Source of the DNA: Candidatus Saccharicenans sp.
GTDB taxonomy: Bacteria; Acidobacteriota; Aminicenantia; Aminicenantales; Saccharicenantaceae
DNA length: 62,790 nucleotides
NCBI GenBank assembly: GCA_026414545.1
Contig: JAOAIU010000013.1
Coordinates: 1 to 62,790 of the forward strand
Reading direction: 5' to 3'
This document shows positions 25,319-34,800 of this stretch, piece by piece. Position 1 is the stretch's first letter. Each line of letters begins with the position of its first letter. The notes under the pieces are model-generated. The model searched no databases. It saw only the letters and a program-made list of their open reading frames with translations, and had not been told where the DNA came from. The position numbers were made by a program, and so were the translations under genes.

Positions 25319-26815
25319 ATGAAATACGAAACCGTCATTGGCCTGGAAATTCATGCCCAGCTTTTGACCAGGACCAAGCTTTTCTGCCGCTGCAGCACTG
25401 AGTTCGGCCGGACTCCCAACACCCTGACCTGCCCGGTCTGCCTGGGCCTGCCGGGTAGCCTGCCGGTCATCAACCGGGAGGCAGTCCGGATGGCCATCAA
25501 GCTGGCCCTGGCCCTGGAAGCGAAAATCAATCTCAAGTCAATTTTCAGCCGGAAGAATTATTTTTATCCTGACCTGCCCAAGGGCTACCAGATCACCCAG
25601 TATCACCTGCCCGTGGCCGAAAACGGCCGGTTGCTGATCGAGGTCAACGGGACGAGGAAGGCCATCGGCATTGAGAGAATTAATCTGGAAGAAGACGCCG
25701 GCAAATCACTCCACGAAGGCTTCCCCGATTCAGCCGAAAAAACCTACCTTGATTTTAACCGCTGCGGCGTTCCGCTGCTGGAGATCGTCGGCCGGCCCGA
25801 CCTGCGCTCGCCCGAAGAAGCAGTCGAATTTGTCCAGAATCTCAGGACCATCCTGCAGTACCTGGAAATCTGCGACGGGAATATGGAAGAGGGCAGCTTG
25901 CGCTGTGATGCCAACCTGTCTGTCAGGCCAGCCGGCTCAAGCGAATTCGGAACCAAGACGGAGGTTAAGAACCTGAATTCCTTCCGCTTCCTGGCCCGGG
26001 CCCTGGAATACGAAGCCAGCCGCCAGGTCGAGGCCCTGGAAAGGGGCGAAAAAATAATTCAGGAGACCAGGGGCTGGGACGCCGTCGCCAACCGGACCAT
26101 CCCCCAGCGCAGCAAGGAAGAGGCCCACGATTACCGCTATTTCCCCGAGCCCGACCTGCCGCCCCTGCTCATCTCCGAAGACTGGGTAAAAGAGGTCGCC
26201 GCCGGGCTGCCGGAGCTACCCCAGGCAAAAATAGACAGGTTGGTCAGGGATTATCAGCTTCCGGTCTATGACGCCAGGATTCTGGCCGGAAACCGGGCCC
26301 TGGCCGATTATTTCGAAGCGGTAGCCAGGCTTTCTGGCTTTCCCAAACAGGCCAGCAACTGGCTGATGCGAGAAGTCCTGCAATATCTAAAGGAAAACAG
26401 CCTCCGCCCCGAAGAGTTCCCCCTTCCGGCCGAATCCCTGGCCGAGCTGATCAGGCTGGTTGAGAAACAGGAACTAACCACAACCATGGCCAAGGAAAAA
26501 GTTTTTCCGGAGATGTTGAAAAGGTCGGTTGAAGTTCGGGGTGAATCCTCACAGATTAAGGAGAAGCTCTCTGACCCGCGGGTTATCATAGACGAACTCG
26601 GTCTGAAGAAGATCGGCGACGAACAGGCCCTGGAGAACTTAATAGCTGAGGTCCTGGAAAGGAATCCCGGACCGGTCAAGCAATACCTCGAAGGCAAGGT
26701 CCAGGTCCTGGGATTCCTGCTGGGCCAGGTGATGAAAGCCAGCCAGGGCCAGGCTGACCCGCAGAAAGTGCAACCTCTGTTACGCCAAGCTCTGGACAGG
26801 CTGGTCAAAAAATAA
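25319..26815 (+). CDS. gatB: Aspartyl/glutamyl-tRNA amidotransferase subunit B
   Basis: Subunit of GatCAB, which converts Glu-tRNA(Gln) and/or Asp-tRNA(Asn) to the amide forms. It has 498 residues. The N-terminal VIGLEIHAQLLTRTKLFCRC, the zinc-type CRCS...CPVCLGLPG cysteines, KNYFYPDLPKGYQITQY and DYRYFPEPDLPP are hallmarks, and the C-terminal YqeY-like helical domain covers about residues 340-498. gatA and gatC are not in the window. It is followed by ftsE after 16 bases, an unusual pairing. Confidence 0.97.
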   Translation: MKYETVIGLEIHAQLLTRTKLFCRCSTEFGRTPNTLTCPVCLGLPGSLPVINREAVRMAIKLALALEAKINLKSIFSRKNYFYPDLPKGYQITQYHLPVAENGRLLIEVNGTRKAIGIERINLEEDAGKSLHEGFPDSAEKTYLDFNRCGVPLLEIVGRPDLRSPEEAVEFVQNLRTILQYLEICDGNMEEGSLRCDANLSVRPAGSSEFGTKTEVKNLNSFRFLARALEYEASRQVEALERGEKIIQETRGWDAVANRTIPQRSKEEAHDYRYFPEPDLPPLLISEDWVKEVAAGLPELPQAKIDRLVRDYQLPVYDARILAGNRALADYFEAVARLSGFPKQASNWLMREVLQYLKENSLRPEEFPLPAESLAELIRLVEKQELTTTMAKEKVFPEMLKRSVEVRGESSQIKEKLSDPRVIIDELGLKKIGDEQALENLIAEVLERNPGPVKQYLEGKVQVLGFLLGQVMKASQGQADPQKVQPLLRQALDRLVKK

Positions 26816-26831
26816 GAGCTGATACCAGCAG

Positions 26832-27500
26832 ATGATCGAATTATTTCATGTCTGGAAACAGTACCAGAAACCGCACTGGGCCCTGTCCGACGTTTCGCTG
26901 GAAATTCGCAGCGGGGAGTTCTGTTTTATAACCGGGCCGAGCGGCTCGGGCAAGACCACCCTGCTGAAAATAATTTTCCGCGAGTTATTCCCGACCGAGG
27001 GCCAGATTCTCATTGACGGAGTAAACATCCTGAAAATACCCGACCATAAAATTTACCGACTCCGCCGCACCATGGGTATAGTTTTCCAGGATTTCAGGCT
27101 GCTTTTCCACCAGTCTGTGTTCCACAACGTGGCCGTTCCCCTGCAGGTCCTGGGACTGCCTTATAAGGAAATCAGGAGACGGGTGTTCAATGCCCTGCGC
27201 CAGGTCAATCTTCATCACAAGATGTGGGATTTTCCTCAGCGCCTGTCCTACGGCGAACAGCAGCGGGTGGCTATCGCCCGGGCTATTGTCAACAACCCCT
27301 CCATCCTGCTGGCCGACGAACCCACCGGCAACCTGGACCCCGAACTGGCCTTCGAGATCATGAGCATTTTCAAAGAAATTAATCAGCAGGGGGCCACAGT
27401 CATTATCGGCAGCCACGACCGGGAACTCATCAGGCATTTCGGGGATAAGATCTTTTTCCTGCAGAAGGGCAAAATCATAGGCAAGGAAGAACAAAAGTGA
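26832..27500 (+). CDS. ftsE: Cell division ATP-binding protein FtsE
   Basis: ABC-type ATPase of the FtsEX complex, which links cytokinesis to activation of cell-wall hydrolases. It has 222 residues. Walker A is GPSGSGKTT (about 36-44), the signature LSYGEQQRVAIARA, and Walker B ILLADEPTGNLD. The Q-loop IVFQDFRLL is typical of FtsE. The stop overlaps the ftsX start (GTGA). Confidence 0.95.
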   Translation: MIELFHVWKQYQKPHWALSDVSLEIRSGEFCFITGPSGSGKTTLLKIIFRELFPTEGQILIDGVNILKIPDHKIYRLRRTMGIVFQDFRLLFHQSVFHNVAVPLQVLGLPYKEIRRRVFNALRQVNLHHKMWDFPQRLSYGEQQRVAIARAIVNNPSILLADEPTGNLDPELAFEIMSIFKEINQQGATVIIGSHDRELIRHFGDKIFFLQKGKIIGKEEQK

Positions 27501-28396
27501 TTTTCAGGCAACTCTGGTACCTGGTCAAAGCCGCGGGCAACAATCTCTGGACCTTCCGTGGCCGCAACCTGGTTTCGGTCCTGATCATCGGTTTTTCCTT
27601 CCTGGTAATAGGTATCTTTCTGGCCCTGTCCAACAACTTGACCCATCTCGGCCAGCAGTTATCGAACAACCTGGCCATCTCCTTTTTCCTCGACAAGAAC
27701 CTGAACTCGCCGGAGCTGGAACACATCAAATCACAGATCCTGGCCTCGGAACTGGTGGACAGGGTTACTTTCGTTTCTTCCGAAGATGCCCTGAACCGTT
27801 TCCGGGCCAACTTCCCCGAGCTCCAGGAGATTCTGGATAACCTCAAATCCAATCCCTTTCCCCCCGCCTACGAAGTCAAACTTAAAGAAAAAACTCTGAG
27901 CCTTTCGGCCATTGTCTATTTCATGGAAAAAATCAAGGGTCTGAAGGGCGTGGTCGACGTCCAGTTCAATCAGGAATGGGTTGAAAAGATGGACTCCCTA
28001 AGCCGGATTGTTCAGGCTGTGGGCTTTTTTCTGGGCAGCATCCTGATCCTGGCTTCTTTCTTCATAATCTCCAACGTAGTCAGGTTGAACGTCTTTGCCC
28101 GCAAGAACGAGATAGAAATCCTCCGCCTGGTCGGGGCCACCAACACTTTCATCAGAATCCCGTTCTTGCTGGAAGGTTTTGTTCTCGGTCTGCTGGGCAG
28201 CCTGATCTCGTTGTTCATTCTGTTCATCCTGGTCAAAGTTTTTCCCGTTTACATCGGCAGCTCCCTCGGCGCCGCCCGGGAGCTGTTCGTCCTGCGTCCG
28301 CTAACGGTCGAACAGGGCCTCTGGCTGGTGGCCGGCGGGGTGGTCACCGGAACCCTGGGAAGCGTAACCTCGGTCTCCCGGTTTCTAAGAATCTGA
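27497..28396 (+). CDS. ftsX: Cell division protein FtsX
   Basis: Membrane partner of FtsE, 299 residues from a GTG start overlapping ftsE by four bases. It has the four-helix permease layout: a first transmembrane helix (about 25-45), a large periplasmic loop (about 50-170) that would contact a hydrolase, then three helices in the C-terminal half with the family segment NVVRLNVFARKNEIEILRLVGATNTFI. Length and arrangement are normal. Confidence 0.95.
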   Translation: MIFRQLWYLVKAAGNNLWTFRGRNLVSVLIIGFSFLVIGIFLALSNNLTHLGQQLSNNLAISFFLDKNLNSPELEHIKSQILASELVDRVTFVSSEDALNRFRANFPELQEILDNLKSNPFPPAYEVKLKEKTLSLSAIVYFMEKIKGLKGVVDVQFNQEWVEKMDSLSRIVQAVGFFLGSILILASFFIISNVVRLNVFARKNEIEILRLVGATNTFIRIPFLLEGFVLGLLGSLISLFILFILVKVFPVYIGSSLGAARELFVLRPLTVEQGLWLVAGGVVTGTLGSVTSVSRFLRI

Positions 28397-28614
28397 GCCT
28401 GGCTGTCCTGCACCGGCTGATCAATTTATTGACCACAGGCAAAGACAACCAATACTGCCTCCTCCAGGCAACGAGCCGGGCGGAATGGAAATCGAAGAGG
28501 AGAAATTCTGTCTGCCATCTCAATTCGACCCGCCCGACTGACCTAAATGGGCTCAGCCCGATCGTACTCCGGCTAGCTCGGGTTTAATCCTCTACGCCTG
28601 ACCGAAGAAAGGGT

Positions 28615-28643
28615 TTGACTGAATCTACGGCATAAATTAAAAT
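28615..28643 (+). promoter_or_regulatory. Promoter for rodZ
   Basis: TTGACT (28615-28620), 17 bases, TAAAAT (28638-28643), one mismatch in each box. The -10 ends 12 bases before the ATG at 28656, so the leader is very short and has no Shine-Dalgarno. Confidence 0.65.
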
Positions 28644-28655
28644 TGAAGCGGTCTG

Positions 28656-29522
28656 ATGGAAAGCATAGGCAAAGAACTTCAGAAAGAAAGAGAAGCCAGG
28701 GGCATTTCCTTAAAGGATATCTCCCTCCAGACGAAAATCGGCCTCAGGCATTTGGAGGCCATAGAAAATGACCGGCTGGACCTTCTTCCCGGCGGTTTTT
28801 TTACCCGGCATATTCTCAAGTCCTACATTTTATCCATAGGGCTCAACCCGGAAGACTGGCTGCCTAAATATGACCGCCCAGAACTTAAACCGCCCAATCT
28901 GGAATCGGCGACCACCAGAAAGGCCGGCCCCCCGCAGAAGCCGGAGCAGGTTGAAAAGGTCAAATACTATCTGCCTTCTCAGGAAAAAAAGGCCGGACCC
29001 GAGCCCGAAGCCGGGAAAAGAGAACTGCGAGTGGACAGGCTTGTCTGGATAACCCTGTCGGTCATAGTCCTGTCGCTTTTTGTCCTGTTAATCTATCTTT
29101 CCATCCAGACCACCAGGAAAAATGTAGAAGCCAGAAAAGCCAGCCAGAAAGTCCAGGCCGAGGTAACCATCCCGTCCGAAGAACAGCTGCCAGCAGCTGG
29201 AACCCAGCCCGCCGCACCAGAGCCGCAACCCCAGACCGTCCTGGGTTTACAGCTAGAGCTGGAATTTAACGAAGACTGCTGGATTCAGGTCTATGCCGAC
29301 GGTAACCTGGTGGTGGATGGATTAAAACTGGAAGGATTCCGGATCCAGGTTCGGGCCGAATCGGAGCTGGTAATCAACCTGGGCAACGCCGGCGGGGTCA
29401 GTTTCAGGCTCAACGGCCAACCGGGCAAACCTCTGGGCAAACGCGGGGCGGTGGTCAAAAACATCAGAATCACGCGGGACAACCTGGCTGAGTTCATCGA
29501 GCGGGAAAAAAGCCCTGAATAA
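28656..29522 (+). CDS. rodZ: RodZ-like helix-turn-helix membrane protein
   Basis: It has 288 residues: an N-terminal helix-turn-helix domain (residues 1-75, KELQKEREARGISLKDISLQTKI), a linker, one transmembrane helix (about 130-150, LVWITLSVIVLSLFVLLIYLS), a Pro/Ala/Gln-rich spacer and a C-terminal DUF4115-type beta domain (about 190-270, FNEDCWIQVYADGNLVVDGL). RodZ links MreB to the cell-wall elongation machinery. No mre genes are in the window, so the assignment rests on domain architecture. Confidence 0.86.
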   Translation: MESIGKELQKEREARGISLKDISLQTKIGLRHLEAIENDRLDLLPGGFFTRHILKSYILSIGLNPEDWLPKYDRPELKPPNLESATTRKAGPPQKPEQVEKVKYYLPSQEKKAGPEPEAGKRELRVDRLVWITLSVIVLSLFVLLIYLSIQTTRKNVEARKASQKVQAEVTIPSEEQLPAAGTQPAAPEPQPQTVLGLQLELEFNEDCWIQVYADGNLVVDGLKLEGFRIQVRAESELVINLGNAGGVSFRLNGQPGKPLGKRGAVVKNIRITRDNLAEFIEREKSPE

Positions 29523-29576
29523 GCCAACCCAGAGTTCGGCAGACTATTTCCTGACATCGCCGGACAAGAGACGGCC

Positions 29577-30311
29577 ATGCCGATAGATCAATCAGAAGCG
29601 GTAATATTGCGCACCCAGAATTTCGCCGAGCAGGATAAACTGGTGGTGTTTTTCAGCCGGGAGAAAGGGCTGGTGCGGGGAATCGCCAAAGGGGCCAGAA
29701 AATTCAACAACCGCTTCGGCAGCAGCCTGGAGCCATTATCCATAGTCAGGATTTTTTATTACGAGAAGGAAAGGCATGACCTGGTCACCATCAGCAACTG
29801 TGACCTCCTGGAGTCGGCCTTCGAAATGTTCACAAACCGCCAGGCTGCTTGTTTTTTCTCGTACCTGGCTGAGCTGACTGAAAAATTCTCACCGTACCGG
29901 GCCGGGGAGGAGAAACTCTACCGGCTGCTGGTGAGCCTGGTCCGGGCCGCCCGGGCTGGCCAGCGGATAGAACTCCTGGTCCGGTATTTTGAATACTGGT
30001 TTCTGAAGATAAACGGTATCTTGCCTGATTTTCAGACCTGCCAAAAGTGCCATGGTCAGATAAATAATACCGCCTGGCTGGAGCCGCAGAAAGACGGGGT
30101 CCTGTGTGCCCGATGTGCCCGAGACAAAAAGTTTGAACTCAGCCCCCGGCTGGTTCGGGCCATAGACTGGATGAAAAAGAATCCCCCGGAAACCCCTCCC
30201 GGCGTGGAACTTGAAGCAGAAGACTGGAAAAAACTTGGCCGGGTTTTTCAGGCCATCATCGTCTTCCACCTGGAAGAAAGGCCCCGGACCATGGACCTGC
30301 TCGATCTCTGA
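29577..30311 (+). CDS. recO: DNA repair protein RecO
   Basis: Recombination mediator that helps load RecA on SSB-coated DNA. It has 244 residues. The N-terminal OB-fold segment (EAVILRTQNFAEQDKLVVFFS, FSREKGLVRGIAKGARK) and the zinc cysteines CQKCHGQ...GVLCARCAR at about residues 155-185 are present. It lies 54 bases after rodZ and may be co-transcribed. Confidence 0.93.
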   Translation: MPIDQSEAVILRTQNFAEQDKLVVFFSREKGLVRGIAKGARKFNNRFGSSLEPLSIVRIFYYEKERHDLVTISNCDLLESAFEMFTNRQAACFFSYLAELTEKFSPYRAGEEKLYRLLVSLVRAARAGQRIELLVRYFEYWFLKINGILPDFQTCQKCHGQINNTAWLEPQKDGVLCARCARDKKFELSPRLVRAIDWMKKNPPETPPGVELEAEDWKKLGRVFQAIIVFHLEERPRTMDLLDL

Positions 30312-30413
30312 ACCAACCAGTTTTTTCAGAACTATATTACCTGTTTTCTTTTCCGAAAACTGCCAGTAGCCCCTTCTTATTTCTTTTCTTATTATCTAAT
30401 TTCTGGTTTCCAA

Positions 30414-30668
30414 TCAAACCGAATAGCTCAGGACCTTGCCCTCGGCATCGCAGTTCCTGAACCAGACCAGGACAGGCTTGTTCTGGGCGTCGTAGAACTT
30501 GCCCAGCAAAATCATGATCAGGTCTATCAGCACCCCGATTCCCAGACAACCAAGGGTGAACAGCCAGACCAGACCGGTCCCGGTCTTACCCACATAAAAG
30601 CGGTGGCCGCCGAAAAGGCCAAACAACCAGCACAGCAGAAAAGTTACCAGCCGGGATTTTTCAGACAT
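30414..30668 (-). CDS. TM2 domain protein
   Basis: It has 84 residues. The TM2 signature is plain: LLCWLFGLFGGHRFYVGKTGTGLVWLFTLGCLGIGVLIDLIMIL, two helices with the Gly-His-Arg-Phe-Tyr turn. The short tail after the second helix is polar. GAGGAGGG precedes the ATG. Function of these proteins is unclear. Confidence 0.88.
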   Translation of the reverse strand: MSEKSRLVTFLLCWLFGLFGGHRFYVGKTGTGLVWLFTLGCLGIGVLIDLIMILLGKFYDAQNKPVLVWFRNCDAEGKVLSYSV

Positions 30669-30700
30669 AAGCCCTCCTCTCTAAGAACTTTACGGAGATC

Positions 30701-30729
30701 AGGATAATTGTTACCCGTTGAAAAGTCAA
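30701..30729 (-). promoter_or_regulatory. Promoter for the TM2 gene
   Basis: Minus strand TTGACT (30724-30729), 17 bases, TATCCT (30701-30706). Confidence 0.5.
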
Positions 30730-30732
30730 AGA

Positions 30733-31608
30733 TCATCCCTTGCCCCTGGATTCACCGGGCTGATAAAAGTAAGGTGCAAAGACCTCTTGCAGGATATCGG
30801 CTTCCTGTTCAGAGAGTACCCGGTTTTCCATGACCACGTTAACCCTGAAACCGTTCTGAGTGACTTCAACCAACAGGAAGAAATTACTCCCTCCGCCCCT
30901 GACATATTCTTTGTGCAACCTGGGACTGCCTCCCCCGGCAATATAATAGATAAGACCGTCGTAAATTCTGGTCGGCCCGAAACGGTGGCTGTGACCGGAA
31001 AAAACCGCCTTAACCCGGCCGGCCAGAAGCAGGGGGTGAATCTTCTTAAACCAGAATTCTCTCCACTCCAGCCTGACGTTGCGGGCCCGCAGGTCCCAGA
31101 CCGGGATGTGGATGAAAACAAAAGCCTGTTCCCAGCGCGGTCGCTTCAGGTCTTCTTCCAGCCAGGCCAATTGCTCCGGACCGATTTTCCCCCAGATTCC
31201 GTCTTCCAGATTATCCAGAAGAACAAAGTGGCAGTTGCTGAGGTCAAAAGACATGTAAGTTTTCCGGAAAATTTCCAGATAGACCTGCCTGGCCCGGTTG
31301 TTGAAAACATCATGATTGCCGGGAATCTGGTAATAGGGAGCTTTAATCCGGCTGATAACCTCAAGGTATCTTTCCCACTGGGGCCTGGTGCTCCGCAGGC
31401 CGTAGCCGTAAATCAGGTCCCCGAGATTAATCACCAGGTCAGGCTTCAGGGCATTGATCCGGTCGATGGCTTTTTCAAAATGAGAGAAATCCTTCTGGTT
31501 CAGAAACTCAGGATTGGTATCGGAGACCACCACAAACTTCAGGTCAGCAGAGGATAGGACCCCGGCCAGCCACAACAAAACAATGATAACCGCGGTTATT
31601 CTTTTCAT
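30733..31608 (-). CDS. Secreted calcineurin-like metallophosphoesterase
   Basis: It has 291 residues from the ATG at 31608. In-frame starts at 31617 and 31635 are possible, but a perfect TATAAT covers the 31617 ATG and favours 31608, with a leaderless mRNA. The signal peptide MKRITAVIIVLLWLAGVLSSA is followed by the metallophosphoesterase motifs in order: VSDTN, LGDLIYGYG, PGNHDVFN, FIHIPVWD and FSGHSHRFG. The first motif reads D-T-N where D-x-H is usual, so one metal ligand may be replaced. Substrate unknown. Confidence 0.85.
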   Translation of the reverse strand: MKRITAVIIVLLWLAGVLSSADLKFVVVSDTNPEFLNQKDFSHFEKAIDRINALKPDLVINLGDLIYGYGLRSTRPQWERYLEVISRIKAPYYQIPGNHDVFNNRARQVYLEIFRKTYMSFDLSNCHFVLLDNLEDGIWGKIGPEQLAWLEEDLKRPRWEQAFVFIHIPVWDLRARNVRLEWREFWFKKIHPLLLAGRVKAVFSGHSHRFGPTRIYDGLIYYIAGGGSPRLHKEYVRGGGSNFFLLVEVTQNGFRVNVVMENRVLSEQEADILQEVFAPYFYQPGESRGKG

Positions 31609-31615
31609 TTCGTCC

Positions 31616-31645
31616 ATTATAGACCCCGGTGGCAAATAATGACAA
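31616..31645 (-). promoter_or_regulatory. Leaderless-type promoter for the metallophosphoesterase
   Basis: Minus strand TTGTCA (31640-31645), 18 bases, perfect TATAAT (31616-31621), then seven bases to the ATG at 31608. Confidence 0.6.
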
Positions 31646-31785
31646 CCGCCGACAGCCGTCTCTCAGTTTTTATCGCTCTTGTATTAAACACCCTGAAACA
31701 GGAATAGTTACCGACCGGGCGGAAGAAGTATTAGCTCGAACCACGCCCTGATCAAATCGCAGTCAAACAAAATTATTACGATTAC

Positions 31786-31820
31786 AAGCAAAGGGGCGGC
31801 CCGGGGCCACCCCTTTGCTT
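31786..31820 (-). terminator. Long hairpin downstream of the first propeller gene
   Basis: AAGCAAAGGGG (31786-31796) pairs perfectly with CCCCTTTGCTT (31810-31820), and the interior GGCC/GGCC pairs too, leaving a three-base loop and one C-A mismatch. It lies 63 bases past the stop of the 1088-residue gene. The following tract is T-rich but interrupted, so it may be a terminator or an mRNA-stabilising stem. Confidence 0.6.
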
Positions 31821-31882
31821 AAAGCCTCGCCTTTCAGGAACCGAACGGTTCAGTCCTGAATTTTCACCCGAGTTTTTTGGGC

Positions 31883-34800
31883 TCAATCTATCCTGACCGG
31901 CGGATAACTCGGGAGCAGGGTAAAACCAGCTTCCTGAAGAGCTTTACTGAGTTCGGCCAGGTCTTTTTCATAAAATTCATTGACCCGTTTCGAAAATTCG
32001 CCGAGCAGGGTTCTGACCTTATCGTATCTGACCTGGGCCGGTTGGCTGATGGGCTCATAACCGGCAGATGTAATCCCGCTGACCGCGCTGTTCACCTGGG
32101 ACAGCAGCCCGGATGACCTGTCGGCCATTCCCTGCCGGGGCGGGGTCGGGTTCAGGGTCTCAGTCAAATCTTTAAGCTTTTTCTCCACTGCTTCCAGCTT
32201 CTTCATCACTTCGGCCATCTTCGGGTTTCTCTGCCCCCTGGCAAATTCCCTGATGGTCTGCAGCCCCCTCTGGGTCTGCTGCAGCCTCTGGTTAAGAGCC
32301 TGAATTCCCGCCGACAGCTTCTGGGCTTCTCTGGCCTTTTCATAATTGGCCTTGAGCACAGCCGGGTCAACCTGCACTCTGGGGTCAGGCTTGACCTCAA
32401 AGCTCTGGGAAACTTCCTGGTCCTCGTACTTGACCTTAACCGTATAAGTTCCGGGCAGAACAGTTAGACCGCCGCGGCCACCAAAAAAGCCGGCAGCGGC
32501 CCGACCCGAGGCCTCGGCCGATATCATTTCACCAGGAGAGACCGGTTCCATCTCGCGTAAATCCCAGTACACCCGGTTTATCCCCTTCTCCTCAGGACCG
32601 TTAAGTTGCCGCACCACGCGGCCCTGAGCATCGCTTATGGTTATCTGCACCCGTCCCCGACCCATCATCCGTTGTCTCATGGCCATCATATCCAGCCCGC
32701 TTCGCTGAGCAAACTGAGCCATTCGTTCCTGGGTCTGGGTCATCTCGGGCGAGGGTGATTCTATTTCCCCGGCTTTCTTTTCTGAAGGGAGGATAAAATA
32801 GGTTATGGCCGCGCCTGTTTGCTTATTCTGGGCCAGGTACTCGCCATCGCCCGGGCTCATGTAGGAAGACATGCGTCCTACCTGGAACTGAATGGCCTCA
32901 TTAACCTTGAACAGGTGGAGTTTCTTCTTTACCACCTCTGCTGACAGCTCTCTGAGCGGCGATATATCATCAAATACATATACGGCCCGGCCGTGGGTAG
33001 CCACGATCAGGTCATGTTCCCTGGGATGAACGGCTATATCATAGACCGGACAGGTCGGGAAGCTGCCCGTCCACTTGGTCCAGTTCTGTCCGCCGTTCAG
33101 GCTGACAAACAGGCCAAACTCAGTGCCCAGAAATAGCAGGTTCCTGTTGACCGGGTCTTCTTCAATGGCCATGCAGTATCCATCTATTTCGGGGGTGGCC
33201 AGGCTTTTCCAGGTCTTCCCGTAGTCTCTGGTCACAAAAACGTAGGGAGTAAAATTGGAACGGCGATGGTCATCAAAGACCACATAGGCGGTGCCTTCCT
33301 CAAACCGGCTGGGCTTGATGTGGGGCACAGCGGCTCCGGCCGGCACCAGGGGTTTCTTACCTGTAGTCAAGACTTTGGACACCAGCTCCCAGCTCTTCCC
33401 GCCGTCCCTGGTCAGCTGGACGTTGCCGTCATCGGTCCCCACCCAGAGCAAACCTTCTTTAAGCGGGCTGGGAGCGATACTCAATATGGTGCAATAATTT
33501 TCAGCATTGGACACGTCGAGGGTCAACCCGCCGCTGTCGCTCTGTTTCTGCTTCTCGGGGTCATTGGTGGTCAGGTCCGGGGAGATAATTTCCCAGCTAC
33601 GTCCCCGGTCCCGGCTGCGATGAACAAACTGGCTGCCCAGGTAGATGGTTGAAGGATTGAAGGGGTCGACGGCCAGGCCGGCGTTCCAGTTATAACGGTG
33701 CTTGACTTCGGATTCGGTGGGCACGATGTTCCTGGTCGTGCCAGTGCTGATGTCAAAATAATACAGGCTGCCGCCCTGGGACATTCCGTAGCCGCAGCCC
33801 GGCTTTTCCGGGTCGGGGGCGGCATCAAATCCGTCACCACCGCCAACAGTCTTCCAGTGGTAGAAAGCAACGTTTCTTTCATTCAGCACGTAGGCCGGCC
33901 CCACCCAGGTTCCGTTATCCTGCAGACCGCCATAAACATTGTAAGGAACCTGCAGGTCGTAATTGATATGGTAAAACTGGGCCAGGGGAAGGTTTTCCAC
34001 AAAGCGCCAGGTCTGGCCGCGGTTATGGCTGATAACCACGCCCCCGTCGTTGCCAACGTAGAGCGTTTCACCGTCCGGGCTGAGCCACATGGCATGAAAA
34101 TCGGAATGGGCCTGGTTGAAAGCGGTCAGGGCTCGAAAAGTCTTGCCGCCGTCTTCACTTACCCGGAGCTGCGTCTGCAATAAGTAAACGATGTTTTCAT
34201 TGACCGGATTGACCAAAACCCGGCTGTAATAAAACGGACGGTTGTGAATATCAGCTTCGTTATTCACCAGAGCCCAGTTCTGCCCGCCGTCGGTCGAACG
34301 GTAAAAACCGTTCTTGCTGGCCTCAACCAGGGCATAGACTATATTGGGTCGGCTGGGGGCAAAAGCCAGCCCGCAGCGGCCGAGCTCTCCGGAGGGCAAG
34401 CCATTCTTTTCGGTCAATTTTGTCCAGGTTTCTCCGCCATCGCGGCTGGCGTAAATTCCACTTCCGGGACCGCCCGAGACAAAAAACCAGGGATAACGGC
34501 GGTGCTCCCACATAGCCACCAGAATATGGTTGGGGTCGGCCGGGTCGACGGCCATATCAGACACCCCGGTCTTCTCGTTGACATAGAGCACTTTCTTCCA
34601 GGTCCGACCGCCGTCTGTGGTCCGGTAGACTCCCCTTTCCTGGCTGTCGCCCCAGGTGGCCCCCAGGGCTCCGACCAGGACTACATCAGGATTATCCGGA
34701 TGGATAATGATGTCAGCAATTTTTTCCGTCTTTTCCAGGCCCATCAGCTGCCAGGTCTGGCCGCCGTCCAGAGACCGGTAAACACCTCGCCCCACGCTGA

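Noticed and set aside
30718-31557. 279-residue plus-strand frame
   Set aside because: Antisense to the metallophosphoesterase, whose motifs are clear on the other strand.
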